From the NCBI GenBank assembly GCA_003315335.1, contig QNRL01000007.1, positions 254,486 to 318,485 of the forward strand: DNA of 64,000 nucleotides, read 5' to 3'. Below, one piece after another: positions 52,299-64,000 of this stretch (positions within the stretch are counted from its first letter, which is position 1; each line of letters begins with the position of its first letter). The notes beneath the pieces were generated by a model. That model searched no databases, was not told where the DNA came from, and saw only the letters and a list, made by a program, of their open reading frames with translations. This DNA comes from Pseudocitrobacter faecalis. GTDB taxonomy: Bacteria > Pseudomonadota > Gammaproteobacteria > Enterobacterales > Enterobacteriaceae. Made by a program: the position numbers and the translations under genes.

Positions 52299-53452
52299 TC
52301 CTGCTCCAGTGCGTTAACCCATGCAGCATGCGGCTCTGCCAGAACAGGAGGCAGATCAGCAGGGACGTGAGCCAAAAGCGCATCGCGCTGTGGGCCGTTA
52401 AGCTTGTCCGGGGCCAGCACCGTGGGATCACCCCACACCTCAGGATCGGCTTTGCGCAGTTGCGCTTCAGGCGACAGCAGGAAATTCGCCACGACCTGCG
52501 CCGCCGCGCTGGCGCGGGCGTTCGCCGGGATTGTCACAAAATGGACGTTACCCAGCATCCCGGCCTGAAACCCAAAGCCGTAGCTGTCGTCCGGAAGCTC
52601 GCCGGTGGCGATTTTTTGCTGGGCATGCAAAGGATTGAACGTCAGCGATAAACGCAGCGTCCCGTTCGCCAGCATGGCATCCATTCGCGCGGGCGTCGGC
52701 GGAAAATCGCGTCCGTTACGCCACAGCAGCGGGTGAAGTTCGTCGAGATAGCGCCAGAGCGGGGCGGTAACCTGCGCGAAGTGACTCTCCTGCGGCGGTT
52801 GTTTGAGTATGTCGGGTTCGGGAGTGAGAGAAATCAATAACTGTTCAAGCAGCGCCGTCCCGGTGAAGTCTGGCGGACGCGGGTAGCTGACGGTTCCCGG
52901 ATTCTGTTTTGCATATGCCAGCAGTGCCTGAGGCGACAACAGCGGTTGTGGCGTCTGCGAACGGCGAGCAATAAACGTCAATTGAGCACTGCCCCATGGT
53001 GACTCCGCGCCCTCTACCGGTACGGAAAAATCCTCCCGCACCGGTTTTTGGGTATCAACGTACTGCCAGTTGGGCAACTGTTCGGCCCAGCCTGTACGCA
53101 GCAGGCCGCCTTCTTTCAGGGTACGGAAATTTTCCCCATTCACCCACAGGAGATCCACCGATCCGCCTGTGGTGCGCCCGGCTTTGGCTTCCGTCTGAAT
53201 GCGTTTGACCGTATCGGCCGCATCGGCAATATGCACTATTCGTAGGTTTATGGCGTAATCACGTTTGACCTCGCCGCTGACCCAATCCAGATAGTGGTTG
53301 ACTGCCGCATCACCGCCCCATGCGTTAAACCAAACCGTCTGACCTTTCGCGTCTTGTTCGATACTCTGCCAACGAGCATCATCGGCATTGGCGAGTTGAG
53401 GTGCCAGCATTAGCATTCCCAGGCACAGCAGGTGGCAGCGCAGATCACGCAT
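52271..53452 (-). CDS. ynjB: YnjB, periplasmic solute-binding protein
   Basis: A 393-residue exported binding protein: signal MRDLRCHLLCLGMLMLAPQL (cleavage near NADDAR), then FNAWGGDAAVNHYLDWVSGEV, DLLWVNGENFRTL, PDFTGTALLEQLL and ANFLLSPEAQLRKADPEVWG. It matches E. coli YnjB (388 residues), of the iron/thiamine/putrescine-binding type. Tied to ynjC by a 28-base overlap. Ligand unknown. Confidence 0.93.
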   Translation of the reverse strand: MRDLRCHLLCLGMLMLAPQLANADDARWQSIEQDAKGQTVWFNAWGGDAAVNHYLDWVSGEVKRDYAINLRIVHIADAADTVKRIQTEAKAGRTTGGSVDLLWVNGENFRTLKEGGLLRTGWAEQLPNWQYVDTQKPVREDFSVPVEGAESPWGSAQLTFIARRSQTPQPLLSPQALLAYAKQNPGTVSYPRPPDFTGTALLEQLLISLTPEPDILKQPPQESHFAQVTAPLWRYLDELHPLLWRNGRDFPPTPARMDAMLANGTLRLSLTFNPLHAQQKIATGELPDDSYGFGFQAGMLGNVHFVTIPANARASAAAQVVANFLLSPEAQLRKADPEVWGDPTVLAPDKLNGPQRDALLAHVPADLPPVLAEPHAAWVNALEQEWLRRYGTH

Positions 53453-53470
53453 AATTTCTCCTGAATCGTT

Positions 53471-54163
53471 TTAATGTTCGTTTTTTTGCCGGGCCAGCCA
53501 CAGGCTCTTCACCATGATAATCAGCACGCTCAACGCAAAAAGAATAGACAAACCCGTGACAAACCAAAAGGTTCCGCCAGTGAGCATGCTGCCCACCAGG
53601 GAGTAGACGACGGTAGCGGGAAGCTGACCCAGGCCTGTTGCCAAAAAGAAGTCGCGAAAGCGTATGGCGGTGAGGCCTGCGGCATAGCTAATGGGATCGA
53701 AGGGAACAAAAGGAAGTAGCCGGCAAATAAGAATGGTGTGTTTGCCGTAGCGGGCAAAAAAACCATCCATGCTTTCAAGCACGCGTTTCCCGGTGAGCTT
53801 TTCGACCGCTTCACGCCCAAGGACGCGGGCAAGATAGAAGCACAATGTCGCTCCGGCCATGGCGCTGCTCCACGAGAGCAATCCGCCCCAGAACGCACCA
53901 AAAAGAGACGCATTGGCAAAGGTGAGGATAAACGCCGGGAGCGGGGCGATGATGGCCTGCAAAATCATCAGGAAGAATGATACGAGCGCCGCCTGAGGGC
54001 CCCACGCTCGTATAAAGTGTTCTATGCCCTGTTGGTCAAGTGACGCGAGAGCGGCTACTCCGTGATTAATGAACAGCTTAACAGCGGGAATAAAGGCCCA
54101 TGCCAGCACGACGGTAATCGCCAGCATGATAACCCCTGCACGGCACCGACGGAGGTTACTCAT
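53471..54163 (-). CDS. ydjZ: YdjZ, TVP38/DedA-like (VTT) membrane protein
   Basis: A 230-residue inner-membrane protein with the SNARE-associated/VTT fold: FLMILQAIIAPLPAFILTFANASLFGAFWGGLLSW, ARVLGREAVEKLTGKRVLE, RYGKHTILICRLLPFVPFDPISYAAGLT and QLPATVVYSLVGSM. It matches E. coli YdjZ. Its start overlaps the ydjX stop (ATGAGTAA, 8 bases). Members of this superfamily are scramblases or transport lipid carriers. The E. coli gene ydjY, between ydjX and ydjZ, is missing here. Confidence 0.9.
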   Translation of the reverse strand: MSNLRRCRAGVIMLAITVVLAWAFIPAVKLFINHGVAALASLDQQGIEHFIRAWGPQAALVSFFLMILQAIIAPLPAFILTFANASLFGAFWGGLLSWSSAMAGATLCFYLARVLGREAVEKLTGKRVLESMDGFFARYGKHTILICRLLPFVPFDPISYAAGLTAIRFRDFFLATGLGQLPATVVYSLVGSMLTGGTFWFVTGLSILFALSVLIIMVKSLWLARQKNEH

Positions 54164-54848
54164 GGTGATTCTCCCGGCGCATATCAATTTTCCGGTAGCG
54201 CGCGTAGCGCTTCGCCGCCTGTATCACGATAAACAACACCCCTCCCGCAAGGCACAGCTTTGCCATAAAGAGGGCCGTTAATCCCTGGGTGACAAGTTCA
54301 TTAGCCATCAGCGTATAGATGAATATTCCCGGCAATGTTGTCACTGCGGAGATCACTGTATAGCGCCAGAAAGGGATGGCCGTCAGACCATAGGCATAAT
54401 TTTGGATGTTATAGGGAAACAGTGGAATCAACCGCGTCAGAATTAAGTAATCGCTGCCGCTGCGCCTGATCCCTTTTTCAATAGTCTGAAAGACGGCAGT
54501 ATGGCCGAGATATTTCAGTAAGAGGTCTCGCCCCATCCAGCGGGCAACTAAAAAGGAGAGCGCCGAGGCGAGTGTTGCCGCAACCAGCGACAACAGCGTG
54601 CCTGTCACGGTGCCAAATACCAGCCCGCCGACGATCACCAATAAACTGCCCGGGAGCAGGAAAAGTGTGGCAAGAGTGAATAAGACCACGTAAAGCGTGT
54701 AGCCGCGCACGCCGTGTTGCTGAACCGCGGCCTGTAAACGTGATAAATCGCTAAGCAGTGAAAACAATCCGCAGGAGTGCAGCAGATAGCAAACCACACC
54801 GAAGAATATAAAGGCGAGAATGAACTTACTCTCTGCCTGAATTAACAC
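54156..54848 (-). CDS. ydjX: YdjX, TVP38/DedA-like (VTT) membrane protein
   Basis: A protein of about 230 residues of the same VTT superfamily: TLATLFLLPGSLLVIVGGLVFGTVTGTLLSLVAATLASALSFLVARWMGRDLLLKYLGH and LTRLIPLFPYNIQNYAYGLTAIPFWRY, matching E. coli YdjX (236 residues). The start is uncertain. A GTG at 54848 aligns with the E. coli start within three residues and is used here. An ATG at 54983 would add 45 residues and overlap the xthA terminator. No clear ribosome site precedes 54848. It overlaps ydjZ by 8 bases. Confidence 0.82.
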   Translation of the reverse strand: MLIQAESKFILAFIFFGVVCYLLHSCGLFSLLSDLSRLQAAVQQHGVRGYTLYVVLFTLATLFLLPGSLLVIVGGLVFGTVTGTLLSLVAATLASALSFLVARWMGRDLLLKYLGHTAVFQTIEKGIRRSGSDYLILTRLIPLFPYNIQNYAYGLTAIPFWRYTVISAVTTLPGIFIYTLMANELVTQGLTALFMAKLCLAGGVLFIVIQAAKRYARYRKIDMRRENHHE

Positions 54849-54965
54849 TTCTTTCGCATGAGGTTTCCCTGAGTTGACGAGTAAGAAAAGAGGCGCGACG
54901 GTATAATAAATCAAGATAAACAACAAAGTGTAAGTGTGGGTTTGTTGATTTGTCGCAAAAGAAAC

Positions 54966-54981
54966 GCTCCCCGTAGGGAGC
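54966..54981 (-). terminator. xthA terminator
   Basis: GCTCCC / GGGAGC with a CGTA loop, 9 bases after the xthA stop on the minus strand; TTTCTTTT follows a little later. Confidence 0.6.
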
Positions 54982-54989
54982 ATTTGAAC

Positions 54990-55796
54990 TTACTCTTTAA
55001 ACGTTGCCCAAACAGGCGCATGGTCAGAAGGTTTTTCCATACTGCGGATTTCGTAATCAATCCCTGTTTCAATGCAGCGTTCCGCCAGCGGGGGGCTCGC
55101 CAGCAGCAGGTCAATGCGCAGGCCACGGTTATCATCAAAGCCTTTAGAGCGGTAATCGAACCACGAGAAGCGGTCGCTGGTTTCCGGGTTGGCGTGGCGG
55201 AAGGTATCGACCAACCCCCAGTTCAGCAGACGTCCCATCCACTCGCGCTCTTCCGGCAGGAAGGAACATTTACCGGTACGCAGCCAGCGTTTGCGATTCT
55301 CTTCGCCGATGCCAATGTCCAGGTCCGTCGGGCTGATGTTCATGTCGCCCATAATCAGCACCGGATTGCTACTTTTCAGCTCATTTTCCAGGTAATCCTG
55401 CAAATCCTGATAAAACTTCGCTTTCGCCGGGAATTTAGTTTCGTGGTCACGACTTTCGCCCTGTGGGAAGTAACCGTTGATAACGGTGACATTCCCAAGC
55501 GGCGACGGGATCTCAGCGATGATCAGACGACGTTGCGCTTCTTCGTTATCGTTGGGAAAACCACGGCGCACGGCAATGGGCGTCTCTTTCGTCAGCAGGG
55601 CAACGCCGTAGTGGCCTTTCTGCCCGTGATAGAAAATGTTGTAACCCAGTTTTGCTACCTCTTCGAGAGGGAACATATCGTCGTGAACTTTTGTCTCCTG
55701 CAAGCCGATGACATCAGGTTGATGTTTCTCAACGATGGCTTCCAGTTGATGGGGGCGTGCGCGCAGGCCGTTGATATTAAAAGAGACAAATTTCAT
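54990..55796 (-). CDS. xthA: Exonuclease III
   Basis: A 268-residue AP endonuclease/exonuclease, as in E. coli XthA. Metal-binding Glu 34 is in [15 protein letters not shown], followed by [28 protein letters not shown] (catalytic Asn-Asp), [10 protein letters not shown] and [11 protein letters not shown] with the catalytic His near the end. It repairs abasic sites and digests 3' ends of double-stranded DNA. The ATG at 55796 fits the family start. Confidence 0.97.
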   Translation of the reverse strand: MKFVSFNINGLRARPHQLEAIVEKHQPDVIGLQETKVHDDMFPLEEVAKLGYNIFYHGQKGHYGVALLTKETPIAVRRGFPNDNEEAQRRLIIAEIPSPLGNVTVINGYFPQGESRDHETKFPAKAKFYQDLQDYLENELKSSNPVLIMGDMNISPTDLDIGIGEENRKRWLRTGKCSFLPEEREWMGRLLNWGLVDTFRHANPETSDRFSWFDYRSKGFDDNRGLRIDLLLASPPLAERCIETGIDYEIRSMEKPSDHAPVWATFKE

Positions 55797-55959
55797 AGTC
55801 GCTGCCACTTTGCAAGGTGAATTGTAACGGAATGGTATCAGAAATGGTGGCTTACGTGAACGATTCGTCAGAATTTGCGAGGCGCTACGAGGAACCTGCA
55901 ATTGGTCGCCAAAAAGCCGAAAAGCGGGTCGATTTTGTCGGGGGATGAGCAGAGAATTC

Positions 55960-56106
55960 GCGTGGGTGCTTGAGGCTTTCTGGCTTCAGGCAATCGATGA
56001 GGTTCAGAAGGACGAAAGCCCCAGGAAGATGTTTAAAATCAACCTGAGGCTAGCTTCCGAACCCAACAATTCGGATGTTAGTCTCTTCTTTGCATGGAGG
56101 CAAGAC
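55960..56106 (+). promoter_or_regulatory. hok-type mRNA leader with mok/sok-like region
   Basis: The stretch starting GTGGGTGCTTGAGGCTTTCT and the later GCCCCAGGAAGATGTTTAA resemble the leaders of chromosomal hok genes, which fold back to hide the toxin start and carry an antisense sok promoter. It fills most of the 310-base gap 55797-56106. The sok promoter itself was not assigned. Confidence 0.6.
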
Positions 56107-56259
56107 ATGCTGACGAAATACGCCCTTGTGGCAATCATAGTGCTATGCATAACGGCACTGGGATTCACGCTGATGGTACGAGACTCGTTATGTGAGCTGA
56201 GTATCCGGGAGCGTGGTATGGAGTTTAAGGCCATTCTCGCTTACGAACCGAAGAAGTAG
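56107..56259 (+). CDS. Hok/Gef-family membrane toxin
   Basis: A 50-residue peptide: [20 protein letters not shown], then [20 protein letters not shown] and AILAYEPKK. It has the single membrane helix with the CITA motif, the second Cys (29) and the LCE.. and YE ends typical of HokC/Gef toxins. GGAGG lies 6 bases before the ATG. It would depolarise the membrane when freed from its antisense RNA. It lies between xthA and astC, a place with no hok gene in E. coli K-12. A longer in-frame reading from 55945 is not needed. Confidence 0.83.
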   Translation: MLTKYALVAIIVLCITALGFTLMVRDSLCELSIRERGMEFKAILAYEPKK

Positions 56260-56266
56260 CCTGACG

Positions 56267-56286
56267 CGCGGGGAGCACTCCCCGCG
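56267..56286 (+). terminator. Hairpin downstream of the Hok-type gene
   Basis: CGCGGGGAG / CTCCCCGCG, 8 bases after the stop, followed by TTTC. It can serve as terminator and as the 3' structure known in hok messages. Confidence 0.65.
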
Positions 56287-56369
56287 TTTCGGATGGCTGG
56301 GTTTAGCATTCAATGCACCCATTTTTTCTTCATATCAGCCCATGCTCCGCAGCGTAATAGAGCAAAATC

Positions 56370-56386
56370 TGCACCACAATGACGCG
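56370..56386. promoter_or_regulatory. Possible NtrC site upstream of astC
   Basis: TGCACCACAATGACGCG fits the left half of the NtrC consensus TGCACTA-N5-TGGTGCA; the right half is weak. In E. coli astC is activated by NtrC from upstream sites. The 434-base gap 56260-56693 holds this, an inverted repeat at 56511-56540 and a sigma-54 promoter. Confidence 0.4.
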
Positions 56387-56510
56387 TCTGGCCCCCAAAT
56401 GGCGCATAAAAGTACGATAAATTTCGTAATGGATCACAATTCCAGAATTATATTTTATTAATGCATAATCGTTCGAATGATATCTCTGGAATCATCGATC
56501 GAATGTGTTT

Positions 56511-61742
<5,232 letters not shown>

Positions 61743-61751
61743 GGAGACGCC

Positions 61752-62723
61752 ATGCAGCATTTTTTACCGCTAACGCTTGCGGGCACGCAGCCAGAGAGTG
61801 TACAGGGAGAGGGGCCATCATTTTACTGGCGTTGGCGTGGGGCGGGAATGCTTGAGCTGACACCTTACCAACCGTGTCGACGCGCGCTGGTGATTTCAGC
61901 AGGCATCCACGGTAACGAAACCGCGCCGGTAGAAATGGTTGATGCATTGCTTGCCGGGTTGCTGGCCGGAAATATTGTTCTGCGCTGGCGGCTGCTGGTG
62001 ATTCTGGGGAACCCGCCCGCGCTGCGGAATAATCGACGTTACCTGCATAGTGATATGAACCGCATGTTTGGTGAGCGCTGGCAGCAGTTTCCACCTTCCG
62101 ATGAAACGGCCAGAGTGGCGGAACTTGAGCAGGCGATGACGGCGTTTTACAACACCCATCCCGCCGACAGCGTGCGCTGGCATCTTGATCTGCATACGGC
62201 GATTCGCGGCTCGCATCATTTGCGTTTCGGCGTGTTGCCTGCGCGCGACGCGCCATGGGATGACAATTTTCTGAACTGGCTCGGGCGCGCAGGCTTGCAG
62301 GCGCTGGTGTTCCATCAAACGCCTGGCGGAACCTTCACACATTACAGTTGTGAACGCTTTTCGGCGCTTGCCTGTACGCTGGAGCTTGGGAAGGCGCTAC
62401 CGTTTGGTCACAACGATCTCTCCCGTTTTGCCCTCACGCAACAGCAACTGGGATATCTGCTGGCGGGCGAGTGGGGCGGGGGTTCATCCGATACACCGCT
62501 TCGCTATCGCGTTGTGCAACAAATTACCCGGCGCAGCGAGGCGTTCCACCTCCATATGTCGGGGCAGACGCTTAACTTTACCCCGTTTGCGCGGGGGACA
62601 CTGCTTGCGGAAGATGGCGACACGCGCTACGTGGTGGAGAGGCCCTGTGAGTACGTACTGTTTCCAAATCCTGATGTGGCGTTAGGGTTGCGGGCGGGGC
62701 TGATGTTGGAGCGCTGCGGTTAA
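61752..62723 (+). CDS. astE: Succinylglutamate desuccinylase AstE
   Basis: A 323-residue zinc hydrolase of the M14/AstE-AspA group. Zinc ligands are in [17 protein letters not shown] (HxxE) and [14 protein letters not shown]. It frees glutamate and succinate, the last step of arginine catabolism. AAGGAG precedes the ATG, 9 bases after astB. It ends in a clear hairpin. Confidence 0.95.
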   Translation: MQHFLPLTLAGTQPESVQGEGPSFYWRWRGAGMLELTPYQPCRRALVISAGIHGNETAPVEMVDALLAGLLAGNIVLRWRLLVILGNPPALRNNRRYLHSDMNRMFGERWQQFPPSDETARVAELEQAMTAFYNTHPADSVRWHLDLHTAIRGSHHLRFGVLPARDAPWDDNFLNWLGRAGLQALVFHQTPGGTFTHYSCERFSALACTLELGKALPFGHNDLSRFALTQQQLGYLLAGEWGGGSSDTPLRYRVVQQITRRSEAFHLHMSGQTLNFTPFARGTLLAEDGDTRYVVERPCEYVLFPNPDVALGLRAGLMLERCG

Positions 62724-62733
62724 TTATTCCGGC

Positions 62734-62755
62734 GCCGCTACAATAACGTAGCGGC
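62734..62755 (+). terminator. ast operon terminator
   Basis: GCCGCTAC / GTAGCGGC with an AATAAC loop, followed by ATTATTTCTT. It lies 11 bases after the astE stop. Confidence 0.75.
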
Positions 62756-63045
62756 ATTATTTCTTCGTTTTTATTTCTGATACAGATTATTCCTATCAAA
62801 CTGCTTTATTTATCGTCAGTGCTGTTTTATACTTCTTCATATTCCCTTCTTAATCAGTTACTTGTTTATTATTGTTGCAACTCTCCATCATTTTTCCTTA
62901 ATTCCTTCACAATTGGCGTAAAATTGTTTTTTACACTTTCATTGTTTTACGCACGCTCTGATTAATTGACGATAAACCCCGTAAAGTTAATCTCGTCAAC
63001 ACGGCAACGCGCCGTAAATAAGAACTTGAAAGTAAGGAATTAATG
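62756..63045 (+). promoter_or_regulatory. AT-rich upstream region of spy with CpxR-like motifs
   Basis: This gap before spy contains two GTAAA motifs on the minus strand (62930-62934 and 62946-62950, 11 bases apart) and GTAAAG on the plus strand (62981-62986). CpxR normally binds GTAAA pairs with about five bases between; the spacing here is longer, so the assignment is weak. No gene is seen. Confidence 0.35.
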
Positions 63046-63534
63046 ATGAAAAAGATGACTGCACTGTTTGTTGCCTCTACTCTGGCTCTGGGCGCGGCTA
63101 ACCTGGCTCACGCGGCCGATACCTCTACTGCTCCCTCTGCACAGCCGGATGGCAAAACCATGATGCATCACCACAAAGGCAAGCCTGGCCCGCGTCATCA
63201 CGAAATGATGATGTTCCAGGGACTGAACCTGACCGATGCGCAGAAACAGCAGATCCGCGACATCAAGAAAGCGGAACATGACAAAATGCAGGACAATCGC
63301 CGCGCGATGCACGACCTGATCGCCAGCGACACCTTCGACAAAGCGAAAGCGCAGGCGCAAATCGACAAAATGGATACCCAGCGTAAAGAGATGATGCTGT
63401 CTCACATGGAAACCCAGAACAAGATTTACAACATTTTAACGCCGGAACAGAAAAAACAGTTTAATGCTAATTTTGAGAAGCGTCTGACAGAACGTCACGC
63501 GCCGGAAGGTAAAATGCCGGTACCTGCTGAATAA
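63046..63534 (+). CDS. spy: Periplasmic chaperone Spy
   Basis: A 162-residue protein (E. coli 161): signal MKKMTALFVASTLALGAANLA ending near HAADTST, a His/Met-rich linker (KTMMHHHKGKPGPRHHEMMMFQG), then an all-helical Spy/CpxP core with two LTxxQ motifs: LTDAQKQQIRDIKK and LTPEQKKQFNANFEKRL. It protects periplasmic proteins from aggregation and is induced by envelope stress via Cpx and Bae. Two ATG codons lie in a row; the second, 63046, has better spacing from AAGGA. Confidence 0.95.
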   Translation: MKKMTALFVASTLALGAANLAHAADTSTAPSAQPDGKTMMHHHKGKPGPRHHEMMMFQGLNLTDAQKQQIRDIKKAEHDKMQDNRRAMHDLIASDTFDKAKAQAQIDKMDTQRKEMMLSHMETQNKIYNILTPEQKKQFNANFEKRLTERHAPEGKMPVPAE

Positions 63535-63554
63535 CTCAGCGCACTGACTTAAGA

Positions 63555-63609
63555 CCGCCGGACCTGCTCATACGCCGCTTAGAGGCTGTGGGCAGGCCCG
63601 GCGGTTTTT
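63555..63609. terminator. Terminator between spy and nadE
   Basis: CCGCCGG (63555-63561) pairs with CCGGCGG (63598-63604), enclosing a longer partly paired loop, then TTTTTCTTTT. It ends spy; nadE reads toward it from the other side. Confidence 0.7.
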
Positions 63610-63612
63610 CTT

Positions 63613-64000
63613 TTAGCGTTTCCAGAAATCGTCAAACACCGTAATCGGTGGGCGACGCTTATGTTCTGTCTTCACATACCAGCCTTCGATAATCTTCGCC
63701 AGTTCAGGTGCGACAGTTTTACCTTCCAGGTAGTCGTCGATATTTTCATAGGTGACACCCAGCGCGACTTCGTCAGGCAGGGAAGGGCGATCGTCTTCCA
63801 GATCTGCCGTTGGCGCTTTCAGATAGAGATGCTCCGGGCAGCCCAACGCGGCCAGTAGCTGTTTTCCCTGACGCTTATTCAGACGGAAAAGCGGGTTTAT
63901 GTCGGTACCGCCGTCACCATATTTAGTAAAGAAGCCGGTTACCGCTTCTGCCGCGTGGTCGGTGCCGACCACCACACCGTTGGTCATTCCCGCGATGCTG
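63613..64000 (-). CDS. nadE: NH3-dependent NAD synthetase NadE, C-terminal part
   Basis: The last 128 or so residues of NadE run in from the right edge on the minus strand: [74 protein letters not shown] and the end [19 protein letters not shown]. These match the C-terminal half of E. coli NadE (275 residues), which makes NAD from deamido-NAD, ATP and ammonia. The start lies outside the window. The E. coli genes ves and cho, between spy and nadE, are absent. Confidence 0.95.
   Translation of the reverse strand, partial: SIAGMTNGVVVGTDHAAEAVTGFFTKYGDGGTDINPLFRLNKRQGKQLLAALGCPEHLYLKAPTADLEDDRPSLPDEVALGVTYENIDDYLEGKTVAPELAKIIEGWYVKTEHKRRPPITVFDDFWKR

Noticed and set aside
54849-54983. Longer N-terminus for YdjX
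   Set aside because: It would run through the xthA terminator and is not in the E. coli protein; kept only as an alternative start.
54936-55820. Open frame of 294 codons on the plus strand
   Set aside because: Antisense to xthA; the xthA product is fully conserved.

Overview
The window reads as chromosomal DNA of an enteric bacterium (Enterobacteriaceae). Long stretches follow the Escherichia coli gene order around gapA, sppA, gdhA, xthA and astCADBE, with proteins of near-family length and REP elements of the enteric type. The genus cannot be fixed from sequence reading alone; Citrobacter, Enterobacter, Kluyvera or a close relative would fit. No rRNA, tRNA, CRISPR array or insertion sequence was recognised.

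Layout. 1-4.5 kb: the 5' part of an MFS transporter gene, then a Fur-box-controlled divergent pair, a FhuE-like TonB receptor and a YncE-like beta-propeller lipoprotein. 4.5-16.4 kb: a region dense in stress and signalling genes, with a duplicated yeaR in front of yoaG, a tiny His-rich lipoprotein, three GGDEF genes (a YeaI/CdgI-like one, dgcP and dgcJ), the micro-proteins YoaK and YoaJ, yoaF, yeaO, a stand-alone CTP-synthase-like amidotransferase, nimT/nimR, yeaL, yeaK and a UspF-type protein. 16.5-25.2 kb: yeaH, yeaG, mipA, yeaE, yeaD, gapA, msrB and yeaC. 25.2-36.7 kb: an accessory organosulfur cluster lying exactly between yeaC and pncA. 36.7-46.6 kb: pncA, ansA, sppA, ydjA, an inserted class A acid phosphatase (phoC-like), selD, topB and gdhA. 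46.8-55.8 kb: ynjH, nudG, ynjA, ynjF, ynjE, ynjDCB, ydjZ, ydjX and xthA. 56.1-64.0 kb: a Hok-type toxin gene, astCADBE, spy and the 3' part of nadE.

The most unusual part is the 25.2-36.7 kb cluster. It has a sigma-54 enhancer-binding activator whose C-terminal half is an SsuA-like solute-binding domain, two near-identical palindromes that look like its enhancer sites, a good -24/-12 promoter, and a tight gene run: SsuD-like monooxygenase, FAD/NAD(P) oxidoreductase, DszA/NtaA-like monooxygenase, a MetNIQ-type ABC importer, an MFS transporter and a DszC/SfnB-like flavoprotein. The inferred job is import and desulfurisation of sulfonates, sulfones or related compounds, switched on by a ligand bound directly by the activator.

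Other coherent systems: arginine/ornithine catabolism by the succinyltransferase pathway (astCADBE, with its own sigma-54 promoter), NAD salvage and amide hydrolysis (pncA, ansA), selenophosphate synthesis (selD), the YnjBCD importer with YnjE and YnjF, and nitrate/NO-responsive yeaR-yoaG. Many adjacent genes overlap by 4-28 bp, which marks the operons.
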